In this document: positions 9,092 to 17,664 of the stretch, in pieces
Numbering within the stretch: the first letter of the stretch is position 1
Layout: every line of letters begins with the position of its first letter
Position numbers and translations under genes: made by a program
The notes under the pieces: generated by a model
What the model saw: only the letters and a program-made list of their open reading frames with translations
Databases searched by the model: none
Told to the model about the DNA's origin: nothing
From: Anaerolineaceae bacterium UBA4775
GTDB lineage: Bacteria; Chloroflexota; Anaerolineae; Anaerolineales; Anaerolineaceae
Assembly: GCA_002403205.1 (NCBI GenBank)
Contig: DHHJ01000029.1
Coordinates: forward strand, 1-64,000
Direction: 5' to 3'
DNA length: 64,000 nucleotides

Positions 9092-9775
9092 ATGATACCC
9101 ATCCGAGATGAGATCAAACCCCGCCGCTTTCCCCTCGTCAACACCCTGCTGATCCTGGCGAATGTTGCCGTGTTTGCCTGGCAGTGGCTGGCAGGTGCAG
9201 GCCCCGGCGGCTCGCAACTGTACCAATTCGCGTTCATCCCGTCCAACTTCCTGGCCGCACCCACCGATTTGGGTAATCTCCGCAACATCTTTACCGCCAT
9301 GTTCATGCACGCGGGTTTACTGCACCTGGCGGGCAACATGCTCTACCTGTGGATCTTCGGTGACAACGTGGAGGACGCCTGGGGGCATGTCGGCTACCTG
9401 CTGTTCTACCTGGCAGGCGGGGTGACAGCGACCCTGGCACATGTTTTCACCAACCCGACCTCGGTCATCCCCACCGTGGGTGCCAGCGGTGCCATCGCGG
9501 CGGTGCTGGGGGCCTACCTGGTGCTTTACCCGCAGAGCCGCGTGCTCACGTTCATCCCCATCGGCTATTTCATGACCCTCAAACTCATCCCGGCAGCAAT
9601 TGTTTTGGGAGTCTGGTTCATCCTGCAGTTCTTCAACGGCGTGCTCTCATTGGGTGGCCCCGATGTCGGCGGGACAGCCTTTTGGGCGCATATCGGCGGG
9701 TTTCTCGCTGGTGTGCTGCTGGCCTTGCTGTTCGGAAAGCGCCGCAACAACCGGCAGCAGCGCCGGTGGTCATGA
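9092..9775 (+). CDS. Rhomboid-family intramembrane serine protease
   Basis: An integral membrane protease of 227 residues that cuts transmembrane substrates. The catalytic dyad is visible: Ser132 in GASG (130-133) and His200 in AHIGGFLAG. The family HxxxHLAGN motif is present (HAGLLHLAGNM, residues 73-83), as are GDNVED in loop 1 and the conserved N-terminal IPIRDE start typical of short bacterial rhomboids. About six transmembrane helices are apparent. The ATG at 9092 starts the conserved N-terminus. The ribosome-binding site is poor. It is a single-gene unit with no partner that suggests a substrate. Confidence 0.93.
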   Translation: MIPIRDEIKPRRFPLVNTLLILANVAVFAWQWLAGAGPGGSQLYQFAFIPSNFLAAPTDLGNLRNIFTAMFMHAGLLHLAGNMLYLWIFGDNVEDAWGHVGYLLFYLAGGVTATLAHVFTNPTSVIPTVGASGAIAAVLGAYLVLYPQSRVLTFIPIGYFMTLKLIPAAIVLGVWFILQFFNGVLSLGGPDVGGTAFWAHIGGFLAGVLLALLFGKRRNNRQQRRWS

Positions 9776-10047
9776 CCAGGTGATGTGACCCCAAACCCTA
9801 TAAGACAGTCCCTTAGCCCGCAATAACCCGCCCTTCTACGGCGCTCGCTGATATCATCCTGCCCAAGCGCACTGGCCTCACCCACAATCACACTCCACAC
9901 TACGCCATAACAGCTTTCCAATCCGTCCCAACACAAGTCCAACCCTCGCCTAACTAGGGCCATTCGGTCATCAGTGGTTAAAAATCCTAAAATTAAGCAG
10001 TAAAAGAAAAATAGAAAACATGATTCACGATCAAAAAAGGAGAACAA

Positions 10048-10248
10048 ATGGATTTTTCAATGCTGCTTAAAGCCCAATGGAAAAAAATGCGCGGCAAAAT
10101 CAAGGAACAATGGGGTGACTTGACCGATGACGACCTGGACAAGGTCGATGGTCAACTGGACCAGCTGATCGGCGTGATCCAGGAAAAGTACGAGCTCACC
10201 CGCGCCAAAGCGGAGTCTGAGGTCACCCAATTCCTGACCGAGAAATAA
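10048..10248 (+). CDS. CsbD-family stress protein
   Basis: A 66-residue, highly charged helical protein of the CsbD/YjbJ family, which is induced by general or osmotic stress in other bacteria. The family signatures W-K-x-x-x-G-K-x-K-x-x-W-G-x-L-T-D-D-D and D-G-x-x-D-x-L-x-G-x-I-Q are both clear. A strong AAGGAG site is placed correctly before the ATG at 10048. The protein is monocistronic. A GCCAAG/CTTGGC-type hairpin follows the stop and may end the transcript. Molecular role in this family is still poorly defined. Confidence 0.9.
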   Translation: MDFSMLLKAQWKKMRGKIKEQWGDLTDDDLDKVDGQLDQLIGVIQEKYELTRAKAESEVTQFLTEK

Positions 10249-10368
10249 CCAGCGCTGCCAAGGACGCTTGGCAAGGTTTGCAGTGCTTGCCGAGTGCCAA
10301 GCGGCCGGCTTCTGCCACATACGGGCAGACCATCTACGATCTTAATATACCCACATCTTCACACGAGT

Positions 10369-10398
10369 TTGACTCATCCCGCGTGAATGTGGTAGGAT
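10369..10398 (+). promoter_or_regulatory. Sigma-70 type promoter of the thiamine operon
   Basis: TTGACT (10369-10374) and TAGGAT (10393-10398) are separated by 18 bp. The predicted start, near 10405, is just upstream of the TPP riboswitch aptamer. The match and the spacing fit a housekeeping promoter. Confidence 0.65.
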
Positions 10399-10414
10399 AT
10401 TCCTAATTACATAC

Positions 10415-10505
10415 CAGCACGGGGAGCCTGACAGACCAGGCTGAGAGGAGGACGGCAGTCCTCGACCCGCATAACCTGATCCGGGTAATGCCGGCGGAGG
10501 GATAA
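10415..10505 (+). promoter_or_regulatory. TPP riboswitch (THI element)
   Basis: The aptamer is recognisable from its conserved elements in order: CACGGGGAGCC, the CTGAGA core (10441-10446), a variable P3 hairpin (GGACGGCAGTCC), ACCCGCATAACCTGATC (10474-10481 for the core) and the closing GGGTAATGCC...GGAGGGA. It senses thiamine pyrophosphate and normally lowers expression when the cofactor is abundant. It sits directly before a terminator hairpin and thiN, so control is probably by premature termination. Confidence 0.96.
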
Positions 10506-10520
10506 GATGCGCACATACCA

Positions 10521-10552
10521 ACACCCTCCCCGGTAAAGGAAGGGTGTTTTTT
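10521..10552 (+). terminator. Riboswitch expression platform (intrinsic terminator)
   Basis: ACACCCT (10521-10527) pairs with AGGGTGT (10541-10547), extended by TCC/GGA, and is followed by T6. The 3' arm contains AAGGAAGGG, the only Shine-Dalgarno-like sequence before thiN (ATG 10554). The same hairpin therefore could both terminate transcription and hide the ribosome-binding site. Confidence 0.85.
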
Positions 10553-10553
10553 G

Positions 10554-11225
10554 ATGAAAAACAAGGCTGAAAAAGCAATCCTGTTTGTCAACGGCGATCT
10601 GCCCGCGCCAGACGAGCTGCGCGCCCGGATCTCCCGCGCAGACCTGCTGATCGCCGTGGACGGCGGCCTGCGGCACGTGGAAAACCTGGGCATAACCCCG
10701 CACCTGATCATCGGCGACCTCGATTCAGCCGATCCAGACCGGATCGAAGCCTACCGGGTCCAGGGTGTCGAAATTCGCAAATTTCCTGTTGACAAAGATA
10801 AAACCGACCTGGAATTGGCCCTGGATGCCGCACTGGGCTATTCACCCGGGACGATCTGGGTGACGGCTGCCCTGGGAGGGCGCCTTGACCAGACCCTCGC
10901 CAACATTTTCCTCTTAACCCGCCCTGACCTCGCCGGCCGGGATATCCGCCTGGTGGACGGCCGCAGCGAAGTTTTCCTGATCAGGGAGTCCGCCCGCATC
11001 CAGGGCGAGATTGGCCAGCGCGTCTCCCTCCTGCCCCTCAACGGGCCGGCAGAGGGCATCTGCACGGAAGGCCTGCAGTACCCCCTCGACGGCGAAACCT
11101 TGTACCCTGAGAAAACACGCGGGATCAGCAACCGCATGGCTTCCCCTACGGCAACCATCACGCTGCACAGCGGGATCCTGCTGTGCATCCACGAATTCAC
11201 TTTATCCGTAGAAAGGCATGGTTAA
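10554..11225 (+). CDS. thiN: Thiamine pyrophosphokinase
   Basis: A 223-residue cytoplasmic enzyme that transfers pyrophosphate from ATP to thiamine, giving the active cofactor TPP. The family motifs are visible: VNGDLP near the start, AVDGGLRH, a GDLDS motif (residues ~60) for metal/ATP binding, and FPVDKDKTDLELAL for thiamine binding, with GALGGRLDQTLANIF after it. The start is taken at the ATG 10554. A TTG lies one codon earlier. As the first gene under the TPP riboswitch it fits with the transporter genes behind it: thiamine taken up by ThiBPQ is converted directly to TPP. Its end overlaps the next gene start. Confidence 0.95.
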   Translation: MKNKAEKAILFVNGDLPAPDELRARISRADLLIAVDGGLRHVENLGITPHLIIGDLDSADPDRIEAYRVQGVEIRKFPVDKDKTDLELALDAALGYSPGTIWVTAALGGRLDQTLANIFLLTRPDLAGRDIRLVDGRSEVFLIRESARIQGEIGQRVSLLPLNGPAEGICTEGLQYPLDGETLYPEKTRGISNRMASPTATITLHSGILLCIHEFTLSVERHG

Positions 11226-12288
11226 TCCTATGAAACACAAAGTGACCCCCCTCTTACTTTTGTTGATCGTGACGATGCTTCTCGGCGCGTGCGCACCCGA
11301 ACCCAGCCCGGGTGAACCCCAGTCGCTGACGGTAATGACCCACGATTCCTTCGCCATCAGTGAAGAAGTCATCGCCCAGTTTGAGTCCGAACACGGCGTG
11401 ACCGTCAACTTCGTCCGCAGCGGCGATACGGGCACCGCCCTCAACCAGGCCATCCTCACCAAGAGTAATCCCCTGGCAGACGTGTTCTACGGGCTCGACA
11501 ACACCTTCCTGACACGCGCCCTCGAGGAAGAGCTCTTTCTTCCTTACGACTCACCCATGCTCGACCAGATCCCAGACGAATTCAAAATCGATCCGGGCAA
11601 CCATGCCCTCCCGGTCGATTATGGCGATGTGTGCATCAATTACGATAAAGCCTTTTTCGAAGCGCAGGCCCTGCCCATCCCCACCTCGTTGGAGGACTTA
11701 ATCGATCCCCGGTATGCCGGGCTGCTCGTGACGCAAAACCCGGCTACCTCCTCGCCAGGCCTGGCCTTCCTGATGGCCACCATTGCCCATTTCGGCGAAG
11801 ATGGTTACCTGGACTACTGGCAGGCCCTGGTCGAAAACGGTCTCACGGTGGTCAGCAACTGGGAGACCGCTTACTATACGAATTTCAGCGGCTCAACCGG
11901 GCAGGGACCCCAGCCCCTGGTCGTGTCTTATGGTTCCAGCCCCGCAGCAGAGGTGATCTTTGCTCAAACCGAGCTGGAAGAATCGCCCACCGGTTCGATC
12001 ATCGGCCCCAATACCTGCTTCAGGCAGATCGAATTTGTCGGCATCCTCAGGAATACCGCAAACCCCGACCTGGCAAAAGCCTTTGTCGATTTCATGCTCA
12101 GCGTCCCCTTCCAAGAGGATATCCCCATGCAAATGTTCGTCTTCCCGGTCAACCCGCAGGCCAGCCTGCCAGAGGCCTTCCTCGAGCATGTTGACATCCC
12201 CGACCAGCCCGCCAGCTTGCCGCCCGAGCTGATCGATGCCAACCGCGAAGCCTGGATCAACGCCTGGCTGGAGGCCGTCCTGGATTGA
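11218..12288 (+). CDS. thiB: Thiamine ABC transporter substrate-binding lipoprotein
   Basis: The extracytoplasmic receptor that delivers thiamine (or its phosphates) to ThiPQ. A lipoprotein signal peptide ends in LLGAC. The mature part matches the ThiB/TbpA group of family-1 binding proteins: LTVMTHDSFAISEEV, a NPLADVFYGLDN block, PVDYGDVCINYDK and NPATSSPGLAFLMATI. The ATG at 11218 overlaps the thiN stop. An in-frame ATG at 11230 starts directly at the signal peptide (MKHKV) and has AAAGG 13 nt upstream, so it is an equally plausible start. Full-length for the family (about 330 mature residues). Confidence 0.93.
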   Translation: MVNPMKHKVTPLLLLLIVTMLLGACAPEPSPGEPQSLTVMTHDSFAISEEVIAQFESEHGVTVNFVRSGDTGTALNQAILTKSNPLADVFYGLDNTFLTRALEEELFLPYDSPMLDQIPDEFKIDPGNHALPVDYGDVCINYDKAFFEAQALPIPTSLEDLIDPRYAGLLVTQNPATSSPGLAFLMATIAHFGEDGYLDYWQALVENGLTVVSNWETAYYTNFSGSTGQGPQPLVVSYGSSPAAEVIFAQTELEESPTGSIIGPNTCFRQIEFVGILRNTANPDLAKAFVDFMLSVPFQEDIPMQMFVFPVNPQASLPEAFLEHVDIPDQPASLPPELIDANREAWINAWLEAVLD

Positions 12289-14006
12289 ACACTTTGCGCA
12301 AAACGCTTTTCCGCTGGCTAAAGCAGCCCACCTGGCGCGCCGCCTTGTTCTGGCTGCTCCCGGCTGCCTTCCTGGTGTATTTCTTTTACCAGCCCCTGCT
12401 GGCGCTGTTCAACCTGGTCATCTCCCCGACCTGGGGGTTTGACCTGAGCGCACTCGACCTCACCCCGGTCTGGCGTCCGCTTTCCTTCACCGTGGGACAA
12501 GCACTCCTCTCGACCCTGCTGACCCTGATCATCGGGCTGCCCGGTGCCTGGCTGTTTGCGCACTTCACCTTTCCAGGAAAGCGCACCCTCAAAATCCTGA
12601 CCACCCTGCCCTTCATCCTGCCAACCGTGGTGGTGGCCGCCGGTTTTAATTCCCTCCTGGGACCGCGCGGTTGGGTCAACCTGGGGTTAATGGCGCTGTT
12701 CGACCTGCCCACACCGCCCGTGCGGTTCCTGAACACCTTTGGCGCCATCCTGGTGGCGCATGTGTTTTACAACACCACCATCATGATCCGCGTCGTCAGC
12801 AATGCCTGGTCGCAGATGAATATCCGCCTGCGCCACGCCGCCCAGGTGCTGGGTGCCAGCCCGTGGCGCACCTTCCGGGAAGTGACCCTGCCCCTGCTGC
12901 GCCCGTCCATCCTGGCAGGCACCCTGCTGGTGTTCCTGTTCAACTTCACGAGCTTTGGCGTGGTGCTGATGTTGGGCGGCCCCCAGTTTGCCACCCTAGA
13001 GGTGGAGATCTACACCCAGGCCCTGCACCTGCTGAACCTGCCCCTGGCAAGCATGCTCTCCATCCTACAATTGGCCTGCACACTGCTGATCACACTGGGG
13101 CACAACCGGGTTTCCGGGCTGGGCGAGATGGTCATCTCCCCTGCCACCCGCACGATGGCTGCGCGCCCGGCGCGCACCACTCTGGAGCGGGCCGTCATCA
13201 TCCTGCTAGTCGCCTCGCTGTTCATCCTGCTGGTAGCCCCCCTGGCCTCCCTGGCACTGCGCTCGTTCGTCAAGCTGGAGCCCACGCGCGGCGAACGCGG
13301 TGAAGTCGAACGCGGCCTGACCCTGCAGTTCTATCGCGAGCTGGGGGTCAACCGCCGGGGCGATTTGTTCTTTGTCCCCCCGATTGCCGCAGCGCGCAAC
13401 TCCTTCATGTTCGCCCTGATAACGATCTTGATCACCCTCAGCCTCGGCATTTTGGTCGCGTATGCGCTGCTGCAAAATTCCGCCATCAACAAAATCCTGG
13501 ATCCACTGATGATGCTCCCCCTGGGCGCTTCGGCGATCACCCTGGGCCTGGGCTTCATCATCGTCTTCAACCGGCCGCCCTTCAGCACGTTGCGCTTCCC
13601 CATCCTGATCCCGATTGCCCACGCTTTGGTGGCCTTACCCTTCATCGTGCGCACCTTGAGCCCAGCGTTGCGCAATATCCCGTCTTCCCTGCGAAATGCC
13701 GCACGTGTGCTAGGGGCATCGCCTTTCAAGGTCTGGCGCGAGGTGGACCTGCCCTTGCTGGCGCCTTCCCTGCTGGTCAGCACCATCTTTGCGTTCACCA
13801 TCTCGTTGGGTGAATTTGGCGCCAGCACTTTCTTGGTCAGGCCAGACTACCCCACCATGCCGGTGGCCATTTTTCGTTACATCTCGCAACCCGGTGCCCT
13901 GAACTACGGCCAGGCCCTGGCCATGTCGACCCTGCTCATGCTCGTGTGCGCATTGGGGATCTTCTTGATCGAACGGCTCCAAAAGCCGGGGAAGGACACT
14001 TTCTAA
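12285..14006 (+). CDS. thiP: Thiamine ABC transporter permease (fused two-domain)
   Basis: A 573-residue membrane permease with two BPD_transp_1 halves in one chain, the typical ThiP/FbpB layout. Each half has an EAA loop: HAAQVLGASPWRTFREVTLP in the first and NAARVLGASPFKVWREVDLP in the second. About 12 transmembrane helices are evident. The start is TTG at 12285, which overlaps the thiB stop as ATTGA, so translation is coupled. The operon position after thiB identifies the substrate. By sequence alone an iron or spermidine-type permease would be possible. Confidence 0.92.
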   Translation: MNTLRKTLFRWLKQPTWRAALFWLLPAAFLVYFFYQPLLALFNLVISPTWGFDLSALDLTPVWRPLSFTVGQALLSTLLTLIIGLPGAWLFAHFTFPGKRTLKILTTLPFILPTVVVAAGFNSLLGPRGWVNLGLMALFDLPTPPVRFLNTFGAILVAHVFYNTTIMIRVVSNAWSQMNIRLRHAAQVLGASPWRTFREVTLPLLRPSILAGTLLVFLFNFTSFGVVLMLGGPQFATLEVEIYTQALHLLNLPLASMLSILQLACTLLITLGHNRVSGLGEMVISPATRTMAARPARTTLERAVIILLVASLFILLVAPLASLALRSFVKLEPTRGERGEVERGLTLQFYRELGVNRRGDLFFVPPIAAARNSFMFALITILITLSLGILVAYALLQNSAINKILDPLMMLPLGASAITLGLGFIIVFNRPPFSTLRFPILIPIAHALVALPFIVRTLSPALRNIPSSLRNAARVLGASPFKVWREVDLPLLAPSLLVSTIFAFTISLGEFGASTFLVRPDYPTMPVAIFRYISQPGALNYGQALAMSTLLMLVCALGIFLIERLQKPGKDTF

Positions 14007-15064
14007 TGCTCACGGTGAAAGCCATTGAAAAATCCTACGAAGGAGAACCCCTGCTGAATGGCGTTTCATTTGACGTGCACCCCAGCGAGACGATCTGCCT
14101 GCTGGGACCCTCCGGGAGCGGAAAAAGCACGCTGCTGCGCATCATCGCTGGTCTTGAAGAGTCCGAAGGCGGAGAAGTTCTTTGGAACGGCCGTTCGCTG
14201 GCCGATACCCCTGCGCATCAAAGGCGATTTGGGCTGATGTTCCAGGACTATGCCCTCTTTCCCCACCGCAACGTCTCCGAAAACATTGCCTTTGGCCTCC
14301 GGATGCAAAAACTACCCCCGCAGGAGATCCAAACCCGGGTGGACAGCGCCCTCGAGACAATCAATATGGCCGGCTTTGCCCACCGCAAGGTGACTGAACT
14401 TTCAGGCGGTGAACAGCAGCGTGTGGCCCTGGCCCGGGCATTAGCCCCGAATCCCCGCCTGCTGATGCTCGACGAACCCCTGGGCGCCCTGGATCGCACC
14501 CTGCGTGAACAGCTCAGCCAGGAATTGCGCCGCATCCTGCATCAATCCAAGGTGCCCGCCATCTACGTCACCCACGACCAGGAGGAAGCCTTTGCGATTG
14601 CCGATCGATTGCTCTTGCTGCACCATGGGGTCATCCTGCAAAGCGGCCCCCCGCACGATTTTTACCACCATCCTCGCAATGTGTGGGTAGCAAAATTCTT
14701 TGGCCTGGGCAACCTGGTCAAGGGCACAATCGTCGCCCACTCGCCACTGCAAGTCAAAACACACCTTGGTCTGATCCACCCCAGTTGCGACCAGGACCCG
14801 CAACCCATCGGTGCTGAGGCCACCCTGCTCTTTCGGCCCACCCAGGCATCACAAAGCCCCCAGGAAATGAAAAACCGCATCACCGGACGTGTGTTCGACC
14901 AGGTCTTCCAAAATGGGCGCTACCACATCACCCTGCAGATCAATGAACAGGTCCCTGATTTCCACGTCCTTCTGACCCACCCCGTTGAGATCGGCGCAGA
15001 CCTGGCTGTTGCCTACCAGCCCGCAGATGTGCTCTGCTTGCAAAACGACTTTGGAGAAATATGA
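14006..15064 (+). CDS. thiQ: Thiamine ABC transporter ATPase with C-terminal TOBE-like domain
   Basis: A 352-residue ATPase that drives thiamine import. Walker A GPSGSGKST, Q-loop FQDYALFPH, signature LSGGEQQRVALARAL, Walker B LLMLDEPLGALD and the switch histidine in YVTHDQEEA are all intact. The start ATG at 14006 overlaps the thiP TAA (TAATG). An upstream in-frame start would lie inside thiP. It is about 120 residues longer than classical ThiQ, because it carries a C-terminal TOBE_2-like extension as in FbpC/PotA/CysA-type ATPases. The extension may sense ligand or regulatory state. Confidence 0.92.
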   Translation: MLTVKAIEKSYEGEPLLNGVSFDVHPSETICLLGPSGSGKSTLLRIIAGLEESEGGEVLWNGRSLADTPAHQRRFGLMFQDYALFPHRNVSENIAFGLRMQKLPPQEIQTRVDSALETINMAGFAHRKVTELSGGEQQRVALARALAPNPRLLMLDEPLGALDRTLREQLSQELRRILHQSKVPAIYVTHDQEEAFAIADRLLLLHHGVILQSGPPHDFYHHPRNVWVAKFFGLGNLVKGTIVAHSPLQVKTHLGLIHPSCDQDPQPIGAEATLLFRPTQASQSPQEMKNRITGRVFDQVFQNGRYHITLQINEQVPDFHVLLTHPVEIGADLAVAYQPADVLCLQNDFGEI

Positions 15065-15552
15065 CCGCACACACGCCTAACATTGTGGTGATAAAATTGA
15101 ATACCGACCGGGAGGAAACCTGGCGCTACGAAGGGCGCATCCTCAGCCAAAATGACCACAGCGTCCTGATCGAAGCCTTTTTCAACCGACCTGATCTCCC
15201 TTTTCACGGGATCACCCTTCGGGAGAACGACCGGTTCTTCGAGCGGTACTACACAGACCGCTGGTACAACATCTTCGAGATCCACGACCGTGATGACGAT
15301 CGGTTAAAAGGCTGGTATTGCAATGTCACCACGCCAGCGGAGATCACCCCTGAAAAGATCAGCTATATCGACCTGGCGTTGGATGTACTGGTTTATCCGG
15401 GAGGGGAATATCTCGTCCTGGATCAGGATGAGTTCAAAGACCTTAAGATCGGTTCGCAAATGCGAGCCAAGGCTCGGCAAGCCTTGGACAGCCTGATCCT
15501 GCTGGCCGAATCAGGTGATTTAAATGCTGCTGTTCACGCAGGAGCCCGCTGA
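15061..15552 (+). CDS. DUF402 (FomD-like) protein, last gene of thiamine operon
   Basis: A 163-residue DUF402 protein. Members whose activity is known are metal-dependent nucleoside di- and triphosphatases or act on related pyrophosphate compounds. The family core is seen as RFFERYYTDRWYNIFEIHD, WYCNVTTPAEI and YIDLALDVLVYPGGEYLVLDQDEF. The conserved Asp/Glu ladder in the last segment would bind the metal. The start ATG overlaps the thiQ stop (ATGA). It is therefore under the TPP riboswitch with the thiamine genes. That context suggests, as inference only, a role in hydrolysing thiamine di- or triphosphate, or simple hitch-hiking. Confidence 0.85.
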   Translation: MTAHTPNIVVIKLNTDREETWRYEGRILSQNDHSVLIEAFFNRPDLPFHGITLRENDRFFERYYTDRWYNIFEIHDRDDDRLKGWYCNVTTPAEITPEKISYIDLALDVLVYPGGEYLVLDQDEFKDLKIGSQMRAKARQALDSLILLAESGDLNAAVHAGAR

Positions 15553-15571
15553 GGGTTCCTGCGTGAACAGC
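15529..15571. terminator. Very long hairpin between convergent genes
   Basis: Arms of 19 bp (15529-15547 and 15553-15571) pair with a single G-T wobble around a five-base loop. The hairpin begins inside the last codons of the DUF402 gene and includes its stop. No T-run follows on either side. It lies just before the convergent end of the small gene at 15584, so it probably serves as a bidirectional transcript end or an mRNA 3' block. Confidence 0.55.
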
Positions 15572-15583
15572 GTATGAGGATAA

Positions 15584-15802
15584 TCAAACAAAACTCAGGT
15601 AGGGTACCAGTTGATAAATGAGCTGGTCGTATTCGGCTAGCGAGTAGCCCAGCGCCACAACCAGCACCGCAAACAAACAACAGCACAGCAGTACAACTAC
15701 AACAATGGCCAATATGATCCACAAGGTCTTATTGTTCTTTTTTTCAGGGACCGGTTCGAAGGTCTCTGGGGGTTCGGGAATATACGTAACTTCTTCAGAC
15801 AC
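15584..15802 (-). CDS. Small single-span membrane protein
   Basis: A 72-residue protein with an acidic/proline N-terminus (to ~22), one strong transmembrane helix (~26-50) and a short tail. The helix contains a CCC run, unusual and possibly a site of acylation or metal contact. The GTG start at 15802 is preceded by AGGAGG. It belongs to no family I can name. It neighbours a DUF4190 gene on the same strand, 39 bp downstream of it, and the two may be expressed together. Confidence 0.6.
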   Translation of the reverse strand: MSEEVTYIPEPPETFEPVPEKKNNKTLWIILAIVVVVLLCCCLFAVLVVALGYSLAEYDQLIYQLVPYLSFV

Positions 15803-15841
15803 GATTTCCTCCTATAACGGTTGTCACTTTATCACAAGTGG

Positions 15842-16177
15842 TTAAAAACTGGCGCCATTCGCAAATGGGATGAAACAAAACGGCAGGCTAACGATGCTCA
15901 GCAGAGCCAGTATCCCAAGGCAGATGCCAATCACGCTCAAGCCGATGTTCACCCAGCCCAGGATCATACCCCACCGGGCCATACCCTCACCGGTCAGCTG
16001 TCCACCGCTTTGCTGGATTTCCTTTTTGGCCATATTACCTGTGATGATAGCTGCAATCGCACCTAACAGCGGCAAAATAAAAAAGCTGGCGATACCGGAA
16101 ATCAGGCTGATCACCGCCAGTGACGAATTCTGCTGATAGACCGGCGGGGGTGTTTGGCCGTAATCCTGATAAGACAT
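15842..16177 (-). CDS. DUF4190-type membrane protein
   Basis: A 111-residue protein with a short Pro/Tyr/Gln-rich N-terminus and two to three membrane helices. The pattern NSSLAVISLISGIASFFILP...GAIAAIITGNMAKKEI...GEGMARWGMILGW matches the DUF4190 family of small integral membrane proteins. AAGGAG precedes the ATG at 16177. Function unknown across the family. Confidence 0.85.
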   Translation of the reverse strand: MSYQDYGQTPPPVYQQNSSLAVISLISGIASFFILPLLGAIAAIITGNMAKKEIQQSGGQLTGEGMARWGMILGWVNIGLSVIGICLGILALLSIVSLPFCFIPFANGASF

Positions 16178-16240
16178 GTTTAACTCCTTTTTTACTCAAT
16201 TGAATTTATTATCAATGAAAAACTATCACCAAGCAGCGGA

Positions 16241-16801
16241 CTACCGCGCTGGCCGGTGCTTTACCGACCGTTCAGAGATCCACCAGATGACCCACACCAG
16301 CAAGATCAACAAAATGGCCGCCACCAAAACCGGGATCACCACCGACAGCACCGAAAGGGTCGTGGCAATCACATCTTCCAGTATGCTGACGGGCACGTCA
16401 CCCGCGCCTGCCGTGGTGACGGTCACTGCCGGGCGGACCACCATGGATTTCACAGCGTGCACGCTGCCAGCCACCAGCAGCCCCGCCGCTATCGCCAGGA
16501 TGGGGTGCAAATCCGTGACCACATCGGTGCTGGCGGCAAACAGGATCGCGCCGGCCGTCGGGCGAACAAGGGTCTGAACGATGTCGTTGATGTGATTCAC
16601 CGCCGGGATCTTATCCGCAAAGAATTCGACCAACGACAGCACGATCAGCAAACCAATGATCCACCAGCTCTCCAGCGCGCGCCAGCCGTCCGAAAGCTTG
16701 AACAAATCCGTGAATCGAGCCAGCAGCGAGACCACCAAAAGGGGAATATAAGCATTCAGACCAGCGCTGGCAGACAGACCAAAAGCTGAAATGATATTCA
16801 T
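16241..16801 (-). CDS. DUF4126-family membrane protein
   Basis: A 186-residue integral membrane protein. The N-terminal block GLSASAGLNAYIPLLVVSLLAR and the following VEFFADKIPAVNHINDIVQT segment are typical of DUF4126. Four to five hydrophobic helices and a basic C-terminal end are visible. No enzymatic motif is seen. It is one of a run of four unknown membrane proteins on this strand (15.6-17.7 kb). Confidence 0.85.
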   Translation of the reverse strand: MNIISAFGLSASAGLNAYIPLLVVSLLARFTDLFKLSDGWRALESWWIIGLLIVLSLVEFFADKIPAVNHINDIVQTLVRPTAGAILFAASTDVVTDLHPILAIAAGLLVAGSVHAVKSMVVRPAVTVTTAGAGDVPVSILEDVIATTLSVLSVVIPVLVAAILLILLVWVIWWISERSVKHRPAR

Positions 16802-16854
16802 AACACCCTGCTCTCAATATTATTTTGTATGCTTAACATGATAACGGAGGCTGG

Positions 16855-17664
16855 TTATAAGCTGAATCCGTCCCATGTGCCGGTCAGCATGAACCGCACC
16901 AAAGAGATCGCACCGACCTGCAGCAGACCAAGGCTGTATCCCCCAACCAGGGGCAGCACAAGCTGTGAAAAGCGTGCATACGTGTTGTCGCGCTTAAACA
17001 GCATCACCAAAGCCACGCTGTACACCATGGTCAGGAGCGTCACAATGCCCCCAGCCCCCAATAGCGCCAGCGGGTAAAGAACCCAGGAAATTTCCATCAG
17101 GACCAGCACAACCAAAATGCTCCCCGCCGCCATTAATCCCAGAATTTGCTTCCAATTCCCCAGCGCTGATTGGTCTTCCCAGGTGTTGAACATAGTCTGG
17201 ACAAAAGCCGGCCATAACACCGCCGAAACGGCCAGCCCCATCCCCGTCCCGGTGACCAGCCGGGTCCAATTTTGGGTTTGGTAGAGCGAAGGGATGGCTG
17301 GCACAAGCATGCTGAAGGAATTGAGCCCATCAAAAACCCAGGCCAATGCCAGCGCGCCAAACAAAATACTCGGCCACAGGGGCGGCATTTTCCCCTTTCT
17401 GCCCTGGGCAACCTGGTAAGCCAAACCCAGCACCGCACCCAGGAACAAACCCGAGCAGCGCGCACACAGCGGGAATGGCGCCTCATGGATGTGGAAGGAG
17501 CGCTCTTCAATCTGGTGGCACACGGCATAACCCACCGCAGAGGCTTTTCCAAGTAAGCCGCGCGGGGTCAGCAGCAGCCAGATTATAGTCAGCCCAAGGG
17601 CCAGGCCGAGTATTATCCAGCGCCAGGGGGCTGCGGCCTTGTGTGTGGTCTGTGTTTCATCCAT
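16855..17664 (-). CDS. DUF2085-family membrane protein
   Basis: A 269-residue polytopic membrane protein. Start is taken at the ATG at 17664, since the residues before it in the longer ORF are not hydrophobic and lack a site. The DUF2085 hallmark is clear: VCHQIEERSFH followed by PLCARCSGLFLG, a cysteine-rich motif between the first helices that could bind a metal or haem. About seven hydrophobic segments follow. Function is unknown for the family. Confidence 0.85.
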   Translation of the reverse strand: MDETQTTHKAAAPWRWIILGLALGLTIIWLLLTPRGLLGKASAVGYAVCHQIEERSFHIHEAPFPLCARCSGLFLGAVLGLAYQVAQGRKGKMPPLWPSILFGALALAWVFDGLNSFSMLVPAIPSLYQTQNWTRLVTGTGMGLAVSAVLWPAFVQTMFNTWEDQSALGNWKQILGLMAAGSILVVLVLMEISWVLYPLALLGAGGIVTLLTMVYSVALVMLFKRDNTYARFSQLVLPLVGGYSLGLLQVGAISLVRFMLTGTWDGFSL

